A stretch of 6,719 bases of DNA from an uncultured Clostridia bacterium (GTDB taxonomy: Bacteria > Bacillota > Clostridia > Oscillospirales > Ruminococcaceae). Of this stretch, positions 1 through 5,647 are shown piece after piece; the stretch's first letter is position 1, and each line of letters begins with the position of its first letter. Location of the stretch: positions 1-6,719 of the forward strand of contig CALBGD010000128.1 in the NCBI GenBank assembly GCA_937893735.1. Reading direction: 5' to 3'. The translations under genes and the position numbers were made by a program. The notes below the pieces were generated by a model, which did not search any database, was not told the DNA's origin, and saw only the letters and a list, made by a program, of their open reading frames with translations.

Positions 1-475
1 AATACAAAACGTAGCTCTGATCCTTTGCGGAGTTTTTCGCCTTTTTCAGCACCCATCTTCCCTGCTCCGGCAGGAATTCCGTCCGTGCGTAATGCCCGGT
101 AACGATGTACTCGCACCCGAGCGCGCGCCCGCGCTGATACAGCAGCTCAAACTTCATGTAGCGGTTGCAGTCTATGCAGGGATTCGGGGTCTGACCGTGC
201 TCATAGGAGCTCACGAAGCGGTCGATGACCTCCTTCTCGAATTCCTGCGTGAAGTTGAAAACGTAGAACTTCATGCCCATGGAGTACGCGGCATTCCGCG
301 CGTCCTCGGCGTCGTCAGCGGTACAGCAGGATTTCTCGGTGCACGCGCAGTCGTTATTGCTGCGGAGCTTCATCGTGACGCCTATGCACTCGTAGCCCCT
401 CTGCACCATCAGCGCAGCCGCAACTGAGCTGTCAACTCCGCCGCTCATCGCGATAAGCGCGGTGGGCTTATCCAT
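1..475 (-). CDS. mnmA: tRNA-specific 2-thiouridylase MnmA (N-terminal part, cut by window edge)
   Basis: MnmA activates C2 of U34 in the tRNAs for Lys, Glu and Gln with ATP and installs sulfur passed on from a cysteine desulfurase; it acts in the cytoplasm. The first 158 residues are visible. The PP-loop SGGVDSS lies at residues 11-17. GQTPNPCIDCN (94-104) carries two cysteines, 100 and 103. IVTGHYAR (124-131) and KDQSYVLY (151-158) are also family signatures. In E. coli MnmA the second of these positions is the catalytic cysteine (NPDILCN) and the first is Asp, so this protein has a CxxC there. The ATG at 475 is chosen because GAGG lies 7 nt upstream and the PP-loop follows at the usual distance. 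The start overlaps the nadA stop by 8 nt (ATGGATAA), which suggests translational coupling. The C-terminal half is outside the window. Confidence 0.95.
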   Translation of the reverse strand, partial: MDKPTALIAMSGGVDSSVAAALMVQRGYECIGVTMKLRSNNDCACTEKSCCTADDAEDARNAAYSMGMKFYVFNFTQEFEKEVIDRFVSSYEHGQTPNPCIDCNRYMKFELLYQRGRALGCEYIVTGHYARTEFLPEQGRWVLKKAKNSAKDQSYVLY

Positions 476-1366
476 TGCCAAGCCTCAGCATTTCGTCAAT
501 GCAGCGCTTTGCCGCAAGGCGCTCCTGCTCTTCGATGTTGATTTCAAGGCCGTCTCTGCCCTCCAGCGTGTGGAGCACGTCCGCGATGGTGGTGACCTTC
601 ATGTTGTGGCATACGCAGTCCTTGGAAAGCGGGAAGAAAAGCTTCTCCGGGTGGTCGATTCCGAGGTGCTGAACTATGCTGTTCTCGGTTCCGATGATGA
701 ATTCCTTTGCCTCGCTCTTTGCGGCGAAGTCCATAATTTCAGTTGTGCTGCCGACAAAATCAGCAAGCTCTACTATCTCGGGACGGCACTCCGGGTGAAC
801 CAGCACAAGCGCCTCCGGGTGGAGCTTCTTTGCGGCGTGGACCTCTGCGGACAGCCGCCGTGAACGAGCTGTATCTCCTTTTCAGGAACCTGCTTCTTCA
901 CATAGTCGCCGAGGTTGCAGTCCGGGATAAACAGTATCTTGTCCGCGTCAAGGCGGCGGATTATCTTCACCGCAGACGAGGAGGTAACGCAGACATCGGA
1001 CAGGGTTTTCAGCGCCGCTGTCGTGTTTATGTAAGCCACTACCTTGTGGTCGGGATACATCTGCTTGAGCTGGGTGAGCATCTCAACGTCGAGCTGCTCC
1101 GCCATGGGACAGCCAGCCTCCTCACGGGGGATAAGAACGCGCTTCTCCGGGGAAAGTATCTTGACCGTCTCAGCCATGAAGCGCACGCCGCACATCATAA
1201 CGGTGCCGTTCGGAGCCTTGGCGGCTTTCTGCGCCAGTCCGAAGGAATCTCCGACGAAATCCGCCACCTCCAGAATATCATGGGTCTGGTAGCAGTGCGC
1301 AAGGATACAGACGTCCTTCTCCTTTTTGAGCTGCATTATCTTTTCCTGTATTTCCCTTGTAGTCAT
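468..1366 (-). pseudogene. nadA: Quinolinate synthase NadA, disrupted by a frameshifting deletion
   Basis: NadA condenses iminoaspartate with dihydroxyacetone phosphate to quinolinate in de novo NAD synthesis, using a [4Fe-4S] cluster. The 5' part (1366 to about 848) encodes AHCYQTHD (23-30), the first cluster cysteine in VMMCGVRF (Cys59), YINTT (112-116) and the second in LVHGGCP (Cys172). Its frame then runs into a 24-residue nonsense tail ending at 773. The 3' part is in another frame from about 845: EVHAAKKLHPEA, LVHPECRPE, FVGSTTEI and the third cysteine in CVCHNMK, stopping at 468. In relatives such as Thermotoga NadA, about 8 residues including a conserved CPxH histidine separate CP from this EV; here 2 nt do. 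A loss of about 22 nt therefore fits. It could be a true mutation or an assembly error. The split product should be inactive. The gene lies 44 nt after the Rrf2 regulator, in the same operon. Confidence 0.88.
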
Positions 1367-1370
1367 ATAG

Positions 1371-1377
1371 TCCTCCT
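1371..1377 (-). promoter_or_regulatory. Ribosome-binding site that fixes the nadA start
   Basis: AGGAGGA lies 4 nt upstream of the ATG at 1366, whose product begins MTTREIQEK. An in-frame ATG further upstream at 1390 has no such site and would place this ribosome-binding site inside the coding region, so 1366 is the better start. Confidence 0.8.
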
Positions 1378-1410
1378 GAAGCCGAAGCATTAAACCCCGG
1401 CCGTTGTTTA

Positions 1411-1842
1411 TCAGATAGAATAGTCCCCGCCCGCGTTCGCCTGATCAATTATATCCTGGAGCGTAACGCTGTCGAGGTAGTTGTTTATCGCCTTGTAGAG
1501 CCCCTCCCAGACGGGCAGGGTCATGCACTCGGAAGCGCGCGGGCACTCGTTCACCGGATATTGCAGACAGCTCACCGGACAGAGATTTCCCTCCGTAACG
1601 CGCAGTATCTCGCCCACCGTGTACTTGTCCGGGGACTTCGCCAGTGCATAGCCGCCCTGATAGCCGCGGTTGGTGCGAAGCAGGTCCGCCTTGTTGAGAA
1701 GCGGAACTATCTGCTCTAAGTACTTTTTCGATATATCCTGCCGCTCTGCAATGTCCTTAAGCGCAACGAATCCGTCCGCGCTGTGCATTGCGAGGTCGAG
1801 CATCATTCTGAGCGCATAGCGCCCCTTGGTAGATATTTTCAT
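1411..1842 (-). CDS. Rrf2-family transcriptional regulator (IscR-like, four-cysteine cluster motif)
   Basis: This 143-residue protein has the usual length for Rrf2. The N-terminal winged helix-turn-helix opens with MKISTKGRYALRMMLDLA. A recognition-helix segment, ISKKYLEQI, lies at 37-45, and the wing is RGYQGGYALAKSP (59-71). After TVGEIL come four cysteines at 88, 92, 100 and 106 (LCPVSC, NECPRASEC), the spacing typical of Firmicutes Rrf2 proteins; E. coli IscR instead uses C92, C98, C104 and H107. By analogy it probably binds an Fe-S cluster and controls Fe-S or sulfur genes, including its own operon with nadA and mnmA, but that target set is inferred from position only. The ATG at 1842 has AAAGGGG 7 nt upstream. 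A cysteine-metabolism regulator of the CymR branch is an alternative; that branch generally lacks the cysteines. Confidence 0.93.
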   Translation of the reverse strand: MKISTKGRYALRMMLDLAMHSADGFVALKDIAERQDISKKYLEQIVPLLNKADLLRTNRGYQGGYALAKSPDKYTVGEILRVTEGNLCPVSCLQYPVNECPRASECMTLPVWEGLYKAINNYLDSVTLQDIIDQANAGGDYSI

Positions 1843-1884
1843 TTATTTGCCCCTTTCAGAAAACCTATCATATTGCTATTTTTT

Positions 1885-1913
1885 ATTATACCATAGGTTT
1901 GATAGGTTTTCAA
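1885..1913 (-). promoter_or_regulatory. Sigma-70/SigA-type promoter of the regulator-nadA-mnmA operon
   Basis: Read on the minus strand: TTGAAA at 1913-1908, a 17-bp spacer, and a perfect TATAAT at 1890-1885. Transcription would begin near 1878, leaving a leader of about 36 nt before the regulator's ATG. The spacer and -35 are built from a tandem ACCTAT repeat and overlap one arm of a long inverted repeat, so a protein bound there would block RNA polymerase. Autoregulation by the Rrf2 protein is the natural guess but is not shown. Confidence 0.85.
1893..1909. repeat. Tandem ATAGGTTT repeat in the promoter spacer
   Basis: ATAGGTTT occurs at 1893-1900 and again at 1902-1909, a period of 9 bases, between and partly over the -35 and -10 elements. 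The same AGGTTT core, inverted, is found in the left arm of the neighbouring inverted repeat, giving three copies in all. This is a plausible set of repressor half-sites. Confidence 0.6.
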
Positions 1914-1935
1914 GGGGTTTTTGAAAATTTATTTT

Positions 1936-2811
1936 TTAGAACTTCGACTTGTGCTCCACCGCTGTGATGGTGTAGGTGAACGCCTTTTCGCCGTCCGGCG
2001 GGAGTATCTCTATGCCGCGCTTTTCCGCGAAAACTCCGGTGCAGTCGTCGAAATCAGCGGAGCCGCACCACGGCTCGATGCAGAGGAACGGCGCATCCTT
2101 TGCCTGCCATACGCCGAGGCTGGTGAAATCCGGGAAATCCACACGCACGCCAGTGTTCTCCTTATTAAGGAGCTGTACGGAGCGGGAGCGTATCTTGTCG
2201 AAATAGCACACATCCTCATAGAACATCTCATGTGACAGCGGGAGCTCGGTCGCCTCTTTCATGAGCTCGCGGCGGTTGTTTTCCTCGTGGAGCCCGGTTT
2301 TGAGGTTGTAATTCGGAACTGCGGCTGTCTCCAGCTTCGGGAATTCAAGACGGTAATCCGTCATGTCGCCGGGGGTCGCAATAGCCGGGTGAGCGCCTAT
2401 GCAGAACGGCATATCCTTATCGCTGTTGTTGTGAACACGGTAGGTCACGGTGATCCCGTCCGCTTTGAGCGTGTAGCGCACCGTGAACTTGAAATCGAAC
2501 GGATACATCGCCTTGGTGTAGTCGTTCTGGGTGAGCGAGAACATCGCGCTGTTTCCGTTGAAGTCCTCCGGGGTGAATTCAAGGTCGCGGGCAAAGCCGT
2601 GCTTGGTTATCTTGTATTCCGTGCCGTTTATGAGGGTCTTTCCGTCTTTCAGCGTGCCTATCATCGGGAAAAGCAGCGGAGACGTCTTGCCCCAGAACGC
2701 CGGGTCGGCGCTCCACATGAGCTCGCGGCTTCCCACTTTGAGAGATTTCAGCTCCGCGCCCTTTGAGATTATCTTAGCTGTAACTTCGCCTGATTTTAAT
2801 GTGATATCCAT
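1936..2811 (-). CDS. Aldose 1-epimerase family protein (LacX-like galactose mutarotase fold)
   Basis: This 291-residue cytoplasmic protein has the beta-sandwich mutarotase fold, which interconverts alpha and beta anomers of sugars or binds related hexoses. Signatures in order: GRL-type stretch IGTLKDGKTLINGTEY (51-66), KHGFARD with His71, CIGAHPA with His141, and CIEPWCG with Glu246. The histidines and the glutamate match the usual catalytic acid and base positions. The length and the KHGFARD/IEPW pattern resemble the LacX-like subgroup rather than classical GalM (about 340 residues). Its true substrate is unknown. The ATG at 2811 has GGAG 6 nt upstream, in the 10-nt gap after rlmH, so it is the last gene of the carboxypeptidase-rlmH operon. 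No sugar pathway genes are nearby, and the grouping probably reflects co-transcription rather than shared function. Confidence 0.93.
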   Translation of the reverse strand: MDITLKSGEVTAKIISKGAELKSLKVGSRELMWSADPAFWGKTSPLLFPMIGTLKDGKTLINGTEYKITKHGFARDLEFTPEDFNGNSAMFSLTQNDYTKAMYPFDFKFTVRYTLKADGITVTYRVHNNSDKDMPFCIGAHPAIATPGDMTDYRLEFPKLETAAVPNYNLKTGLHEENNRRELMKEATELPLSHEMFYEDVCYFDKIRSRSVQLLNKENTGVRVDFPDFTSLGVWQAKDAPFLCIEPWCGSADFDDCTGVFAEKRGIEILPPDGEKAFTYTITAVEHKSKF

Positions 2812-2821
2812 GTCGTACTCC

Positions 2822-3301
2822 TTATTTATGGTATTTTCCGTTGTTGATTATGGAATAAGCGCGGTAGACCTGCTCCATCAGCATTACCCGCGCAAGTGAA
2901 TGCGGAAACGTCATTGGCGACATTGAAAGCCGGAGGTCTGCCTGCTTTTTCAGCTCCTCGTCAAGCCCGAAAGAGCTCCCCACAAGGAAATTCACGGTGC
3001 TGAACCCCTGCCCTGCGGCGGTTTCCAGCTTCTGCGCAAGCTGTTCGCTGGAGAGCGTTTTTCCCTCGATACACATTGCTACCGTGAAACTGCCGGGCTT
3101 TATCTGCTCGCGTATCTTCACCGCCTCCTGCCGGAGCGCGGCTTCTATCTGTGCCGGAGAGGGCTTCTGCGGGAGGTCAACGGGCGCGGGCTCCGAAACC
3201 CTCGGGGTGACATACGCGCCGAGCCTTTTCAGATACTCCGCGCAGGCTTCCCGGTACCATGATTCCTTGAGTTTGCCCATTGCAATAAAGTTGATGTTCA
3301 T
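2822..3301 (-). CDS. rlmH: 23S rRNA (pseudouridine1915-N3)-methyltransferase RlmH
   Basis: RlmH is a SPOUT-class, SAM-dependent methyltransferase that modifies pseudouridine 1915 in helix 69 of 23S rRNA on assembled 70S ribosomes. The length of 159 residues is normal for the family. It starts MNINFIAMGKLKESWY, as relatives do. The knot region shows CIEGKTLSSEQLA (77-89) and FLVGSSFGLD (105-114, usually IGGSxG), then MTFPHSLARVMLMEQVYRAY, and ends in NNGKYHK, the hallmark C-terminus needed for cofactor and rRNA binding. The ATG at 3301 lies 1 nt after the upstream carboxypeptidase stop, and only a weak GGGA-type ribosome site is visible, so translation is probably coupled to the upstream gene. 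Confidence 0.97.
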   Translation of the reverse strand: MNINFIAMGKLKESWYREACAEYLKRLGAYVTPRVSEPAPVDLPQKPSPAQIEAALRQEAVKIREQIKPGSFTVAMCIEGKTLSSEQLAQKLETAAGQGFSTVNFLVGSSFGLDEELKKQADLRLSMSPMTFPHSLARVMLMEQVYRAYSIINNGKYHK

Positions 3302-3302
3302 A

Positions 3303-4757
3303 TTACCACTTTCCCTTTTTCTTTGCCGGGGTCGGATTTATCCTGCGGCGGCGGTTCATCTCCGCGACCTTGCGGCGGTAATTCAGCTTTAGCTGATGGG
3401 TCACTATCGCGAGGATCAGTTCCACAACGCACAGCGCGACTATCGCCTTGAACATGGGATTCGCGATTATCTGCTTTATCTTCTCCATATAGAATTCGTT
3501 GGCGTCTATCTGTATATCAGATTCCGTTATAAGCTTCACCGTTGCGAGGGTTTCGTCGTTCAGCCTGAGCTCCAGCTCGCCGACCTCGTAGCCCTTGTTC
3601 TGCGGAGCCTGCACGGGCACGCGCTCCGGGTAGAGCTTTATCTCCTTGGAAACGGTGGTCTTGTTCAGGCTCTTTTCAAGCAGCGTGTAGTAGTCCTCGG
3701 CGGCGCAGATGCCCACCTTGTCGGCGTCCTTGCCCTGATTTACGTCCACCTGAGTTATCTGCTCGTTCGCCTTGACAATGTTGGTATAGACGAACTCGTT
3801 GTAAGCCCAATCGTACAGCGCGATGTGATCCTTGAACGAATAGTTGGATTTCTCGCCGTTTTCATCATAGAACGGCGCGCCGAGGGAAACTATCATGTAA
3901 TGATAGCCACGGCCGTCGCTCCCCTTTTTCTGGCAGGTGGTGACAAGCGCCATCGAGCCGGGCTTGGGATTTGCAGTGTCCCATGCGCCGTCTTTGTACT
4001 CGTAATACTCGTTGATGCTTCCTGTCTTTACACCCTGAACGCCCTCATAGTAATAGCTTCCGTCCACCATGAGCTTGTTTGTTGTGTGAATGCTGTATCC
4101 GTCCGGATTGGCGGAATTCGCCGGCATTTTGTAATCAGTCGTGCTGGCTATCTTCATGAAGCCGGGGTAATTGTCCATCGCGTACTTTGTGATAAGGTAC
4201 AGATCCTTTGCGGTGGTGTAATTATCCTTGGAATACAGACCGTGGGTGTTCGCAAAGTGAGTTCCGGTGCAGCCTATCTGAGCCGCTTTCATGTTCATCA
4301 TGTCCACAAAATCCGGAATGCTGCCCGCAATGTTCAGCGCGAGGATATTTCCCGCCTCGCACGCGGAGCACACCATCAGCGCATAAAGGCAGTCCCAGTA
4401 GGTGACATTCTCCTGACCTGCACGCAGGTCGGCGGTCGATGGTCCGGAATAATTTGGGTCGCCGCTCCAGAATTCATCGGTGGCATCCGAAGTTATGCTT
4501 ACAGTCTGGTCAAAGTCCTTGATGTTTTCAAGGGCGATGAGCGCGGTCATTATTTTGGTCGTGGAAGCCGGGGCGAGCTGCTTGTCGGCATTCTTGGAAA
4601 CGATAACTATTCCGGTGTCGAGGTTCACCATGTACACGCCCTCGCTGTGCAGGGCAAATTTCGGCGTGAACGCTGCAAAAGCGCTGATACTCCCGCTGAA
4701 AATACTGCATAGTAAAATTATTGACAGAAATACTGAAAAAATTTTTGCTTTTCGCAT
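3303..4757 (-). CDS. D-alanyl-D-alanine carboxypeptidase-like protein (peptidase family S11), membrane-anchored
   Basis: This is a penicillin-binding-protein-type serine peptidase that trims terminal D-Ala from peptidoglycan stem peptides outside the membrane. From the ATG at 4757 it has 484 residues. The signal peptide at 1-29 (MRKAKIF, then a hydrophobic core ending ISAFA) probably cleaves after AFA. SxxK is STTK (65-68) with catalytic Ser65 and Lys68; KTG lies at 244-246 in VQGVKTGS. The SxN position reads SAC (131-133), so Asn is replaced by Cys. A beta-rich C-terminal part leads to a membrane helix (about 436-453) and a very basic tail (RRRRINPTPAKKKGKW). Start choice: GGGAGA lies about 9 nt upstream and the signal peptide follows directly; an earlier in-frame ATG at 4868 lies upstream of the promoter. 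First gene of the operon with rlmH. Whether it is fully active is uncertain because of the SAC motif. Confidence 0.93.
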   Translation of the reverse strand: MRKAKIFSVFLSIILLCSIFSGSISAFAAFTPKFALHSEGVYMVNLDTGIVIVSKNADKQLAPASTTKIMTALIALENIKDFDQTVSITSDATDEFWSGDPNYSGPSTADLRAGQENVTYWDCLYALMVCSACEAGNILALNIAGSIPDFVDMMNMKAAQIGCTGTHFANTHGLYSKDNYTTAKDLYLITKYAMDNYPGFMKIASTTDYKMPANSANPDGYSIHTTNKLMVDGSYYYEGVQGVKTGSINEYYEYKDGAWDTANPKPGSMALVTTCQKKGSDGRGYHYMIVSLGAPFYDENGEKSNYSFKDHIALYDWAYNEFVYTNIVKANEQITQVDVNQGKDADKVGICAAEDYYTLLEKSLNKTTVSKEIKLYPERVPVQAPQNKGYEVGELELRLNDETLATVKLITESDIQIDANEFYMEKIKQIIANPMFKAIVALCVVELILAIVTHQLKLNYRRKVAEMNRRRRINPTPAKKKGKW

Positions 4758-4795
4758 ATAGACAAATCTCCCGTAATGCGTTATTATATATAGAG

Positions 4796-4809
4796 GCGGC
4801 TTATGCCGC
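4796..4809 (-). promoter_or_regulatory. Short GC-rich hairpin in the carboxypeptidase mRNA leader
   Basis: GCGGC-ATAA-GCCGC forms a 5-bp stem with a 4-nt loop about 10-25 nt from the predicted 5' end, and two more pairs form if one C is bulged. It is followed by AU-rich sequence without a U-run, so it is unlikely to terminate. A 5' stabilising hairpin is the simplest reading. Confidence 0.5.
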
Positions 4810-4826
4810 TCAGGGCTTTCTTTATA

Positions 4827-4855
4827 ATTATACCGAATCTGGCGTTGATTGTAAA
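4827..4855 (-). promoter_or_regulatory. Sigma-70/SigA-type promoter of the carboxypeptidase-rlmH-epimerase operon
   Basis: On the minus strand: TTTACA at 4855-4850, a 17-bp spacer, and a perfect TATAAT at 4832-4827. Transcription should start near 4820, giving a leader of about 63 nt. It lies in the 157-nt divergent region shared with the plus-strand phosphoesterase gene. Confidence 0.85.
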
Positions 4856-4914
4856 GGGCTTTTTGCAAATTGTAACCGAATTTTAATTTTTCGGCTGCGC
4901 TGGGAGGACATTCA

Positions 4915-5646
4915 ATGATTTACATAACCGGAGATATCCACGGGGACTTTACGCGGTTCAAGTCGCCTATGCTCCGCAAGCTCCGGAAGAACGACGCACT
5001 GATAGTATGCGGTGATTTCGGCTTTATCTGGGACGGCTCCGAAAAAGAGAAGAAGCTGCTCAAAAAAATCGGGAAGCTGCGCTACAACGTGCTTTTCGTG
5101 GAGGGCTCGCACGATAACTACGACCTGCTGGAGGACTACCCCGTTGAGGAATGGTGCGGCGGAAAGACGCGTCCCATTTCCGGCAGACTGCGGCAGCTAA
5201 TGCGCGGTCAGGTGTTCGAGATAGCAGAAAAGACCGTGTTCGCGTTCGGCGGCGGTCAGAGCGACGACACTACCGTTGACCTCGTTGAGGGCGAAAACTG
5301 GTGGCGCCGCGAGATCCCCTCGGAGCATGAGCTTGAAGAGGGGCTGCGCAATCTGGAAAAGGCGGGAAACAAGGTGGACATCGTGGTGACTTATGAGCCG
5401 CCGTCAAAGCTGCACGACTTCCTCGACCACAACAGCGGCGACAGAAACCACATCAACACATATCTTAACGATGTGTATGAGCGGATCAATTTCGGGCGGT
5501 GGTTCTTCGGGAAGCTCCCCCTGAACAAGCTGATACCGCCGAAATACTACGCAGTTTACGACCATATCGTGGTCGCTGACGATACGAAGATCAAAAATCA
5601 CCGGGCACGCAAGTCCCCGGATAAAACAGAGAATAAGGAGAACTGA
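4915..5646 (+). CDS. Calcineurin-like metallophosphoesterase homologue with degenerate metal site
   Basis: This 243-residue soluble protein clearly has the metallophosphoesterase fold. MIYITGDIHGDF (1-12) supplies Asp7 and His9, and CGDFGFIWDGS (32-42) supplies Asp34. Further along, FVEGSHDNYDLL (61-72) stands where the family has GNHEN, VVTYEPPS (157-164) where it has TH..P, and WFFGKLP (196-202) where it has WFFGHYH. So the bridging Asn (Ser65), the next His (Tyr160) and the final GHxH histidines (Lys200, Pro202) are replaced. LMRGQVFEI (95-103) and the LVEGENWWRREIPSEHELEEGL stretch match intact clostridial relatives. Either it is catalytically weak or dead, or it is a specialised branch. 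Family members hydrolyse phosphomono- or diesters; no substrate can be assigned. The basic, low-complexity tail (KNHRARKSPDKTENKEN) is probably disordered. Start: GGGAGGA 6 nt upstream. It overlaps no neighbour and is followed 1 nt later by the PC4-like gene. Confidence 0.9.
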   Translation: MIYITGDIHGDFTRFKSPMLRKLRKNDALIVCGDFGFIWDGSEKEKKLLKKIGKLRYNVLFVEGSHDNYDLLEDYPVEEWCGGKTRPISGRLRQLMRGQVFEIAEKTVFAFGGGQSDDTTVDLVEGENWWRREIPSEHELEEGLRNLEKAGNKVDIVVTYEPPSKLHDFLDHNSGDRNHINTYLNDVYERINFGRWFFGKLPLNKLIPPKYYAVYDHIVVADDTKIKNHRARKSPDKTENKEN

Positions 5647-5647
5647 A

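Larger units (their letters stand above)
1850..1917. repeat. Long interrupted inverted repeat over the regulator's promoter and ribosome site
   Basis: GAAAACCTATCA (1859-1870, plus strand) and TGATAGGTTTTC (1900-1911) are perfect 12-bp inverted copies. Outside them CCCCTT (1850-1855) matches AAGGGG (1912-1917), with 3 extra bases on one side (1856-1858). The loop is 29 nt. The right arm covers the -35 box of the regulator promoter; the left arm lies in the transcribed leader, with the outer part on the AAAGGGG ribosome site. As DNA it could be an operator. As RNA the full stem can form only in transcripts that start upstream of 1917, because the operon's own transcript begins inside the loop. 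The loop side is not followed by a U-tract, so it is not a standard terminator. Confidence 0.85.

Noticed and set aside
848..866. Programmed ribosomal frameshifting as the explanation for the split nadA
   Set aside because: There is no slippery heptamer at the junction, and residues conserved in the family are missing, so a shift alone would not restore a normal protein.
743..1393. A 216-residue plus-strand open frame opposite nadA
   Set aside because: It is the antisense shadow of nadA, with no family resemblance and no ribosome site; it spans the nadA break simply because it is in another frame.
1850..1917. The long inverted repeat as a Rho-independent terminator of the epimerase operon
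   Set aside because: The loop is 29 nt, and the stem is followed by GCAAATAAAT rather than a U-run; it also runs into the next gene's ribosome site.
3396..4712. A 438-residue plus-strand open frame opposite the carboxypeptidase gene
   Set aside because: It lies wholly antisense to a gene with signal peptide, STTK and KTG motifs. Its translation has no recognisable domain, is rich in His/Val/Arg as expected from the complementary frame of GC-rich codons, and no ribosome site or promoter precedes it.
4758..4868. An upstream in-frame ATG that would extend the carboxypeptidase by 37 residues
   Set aside because: It lies upstream of the -35 box at 4850-4855 and would bury the signal peptide inside the protein. 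The ATG at 4757 has a ribosome site and a classic signal sequence.
4862..4889. A possible plus-strand promoter (TTTGCA, 16 bp, TAATTT) before the phosphoesterase gene
   Set aside because: Only 4 of 6 and 3 of 6 bases match the consensus boxes in an AT-rich stretch. The gene needs a promoter, but this one is too weak to call.
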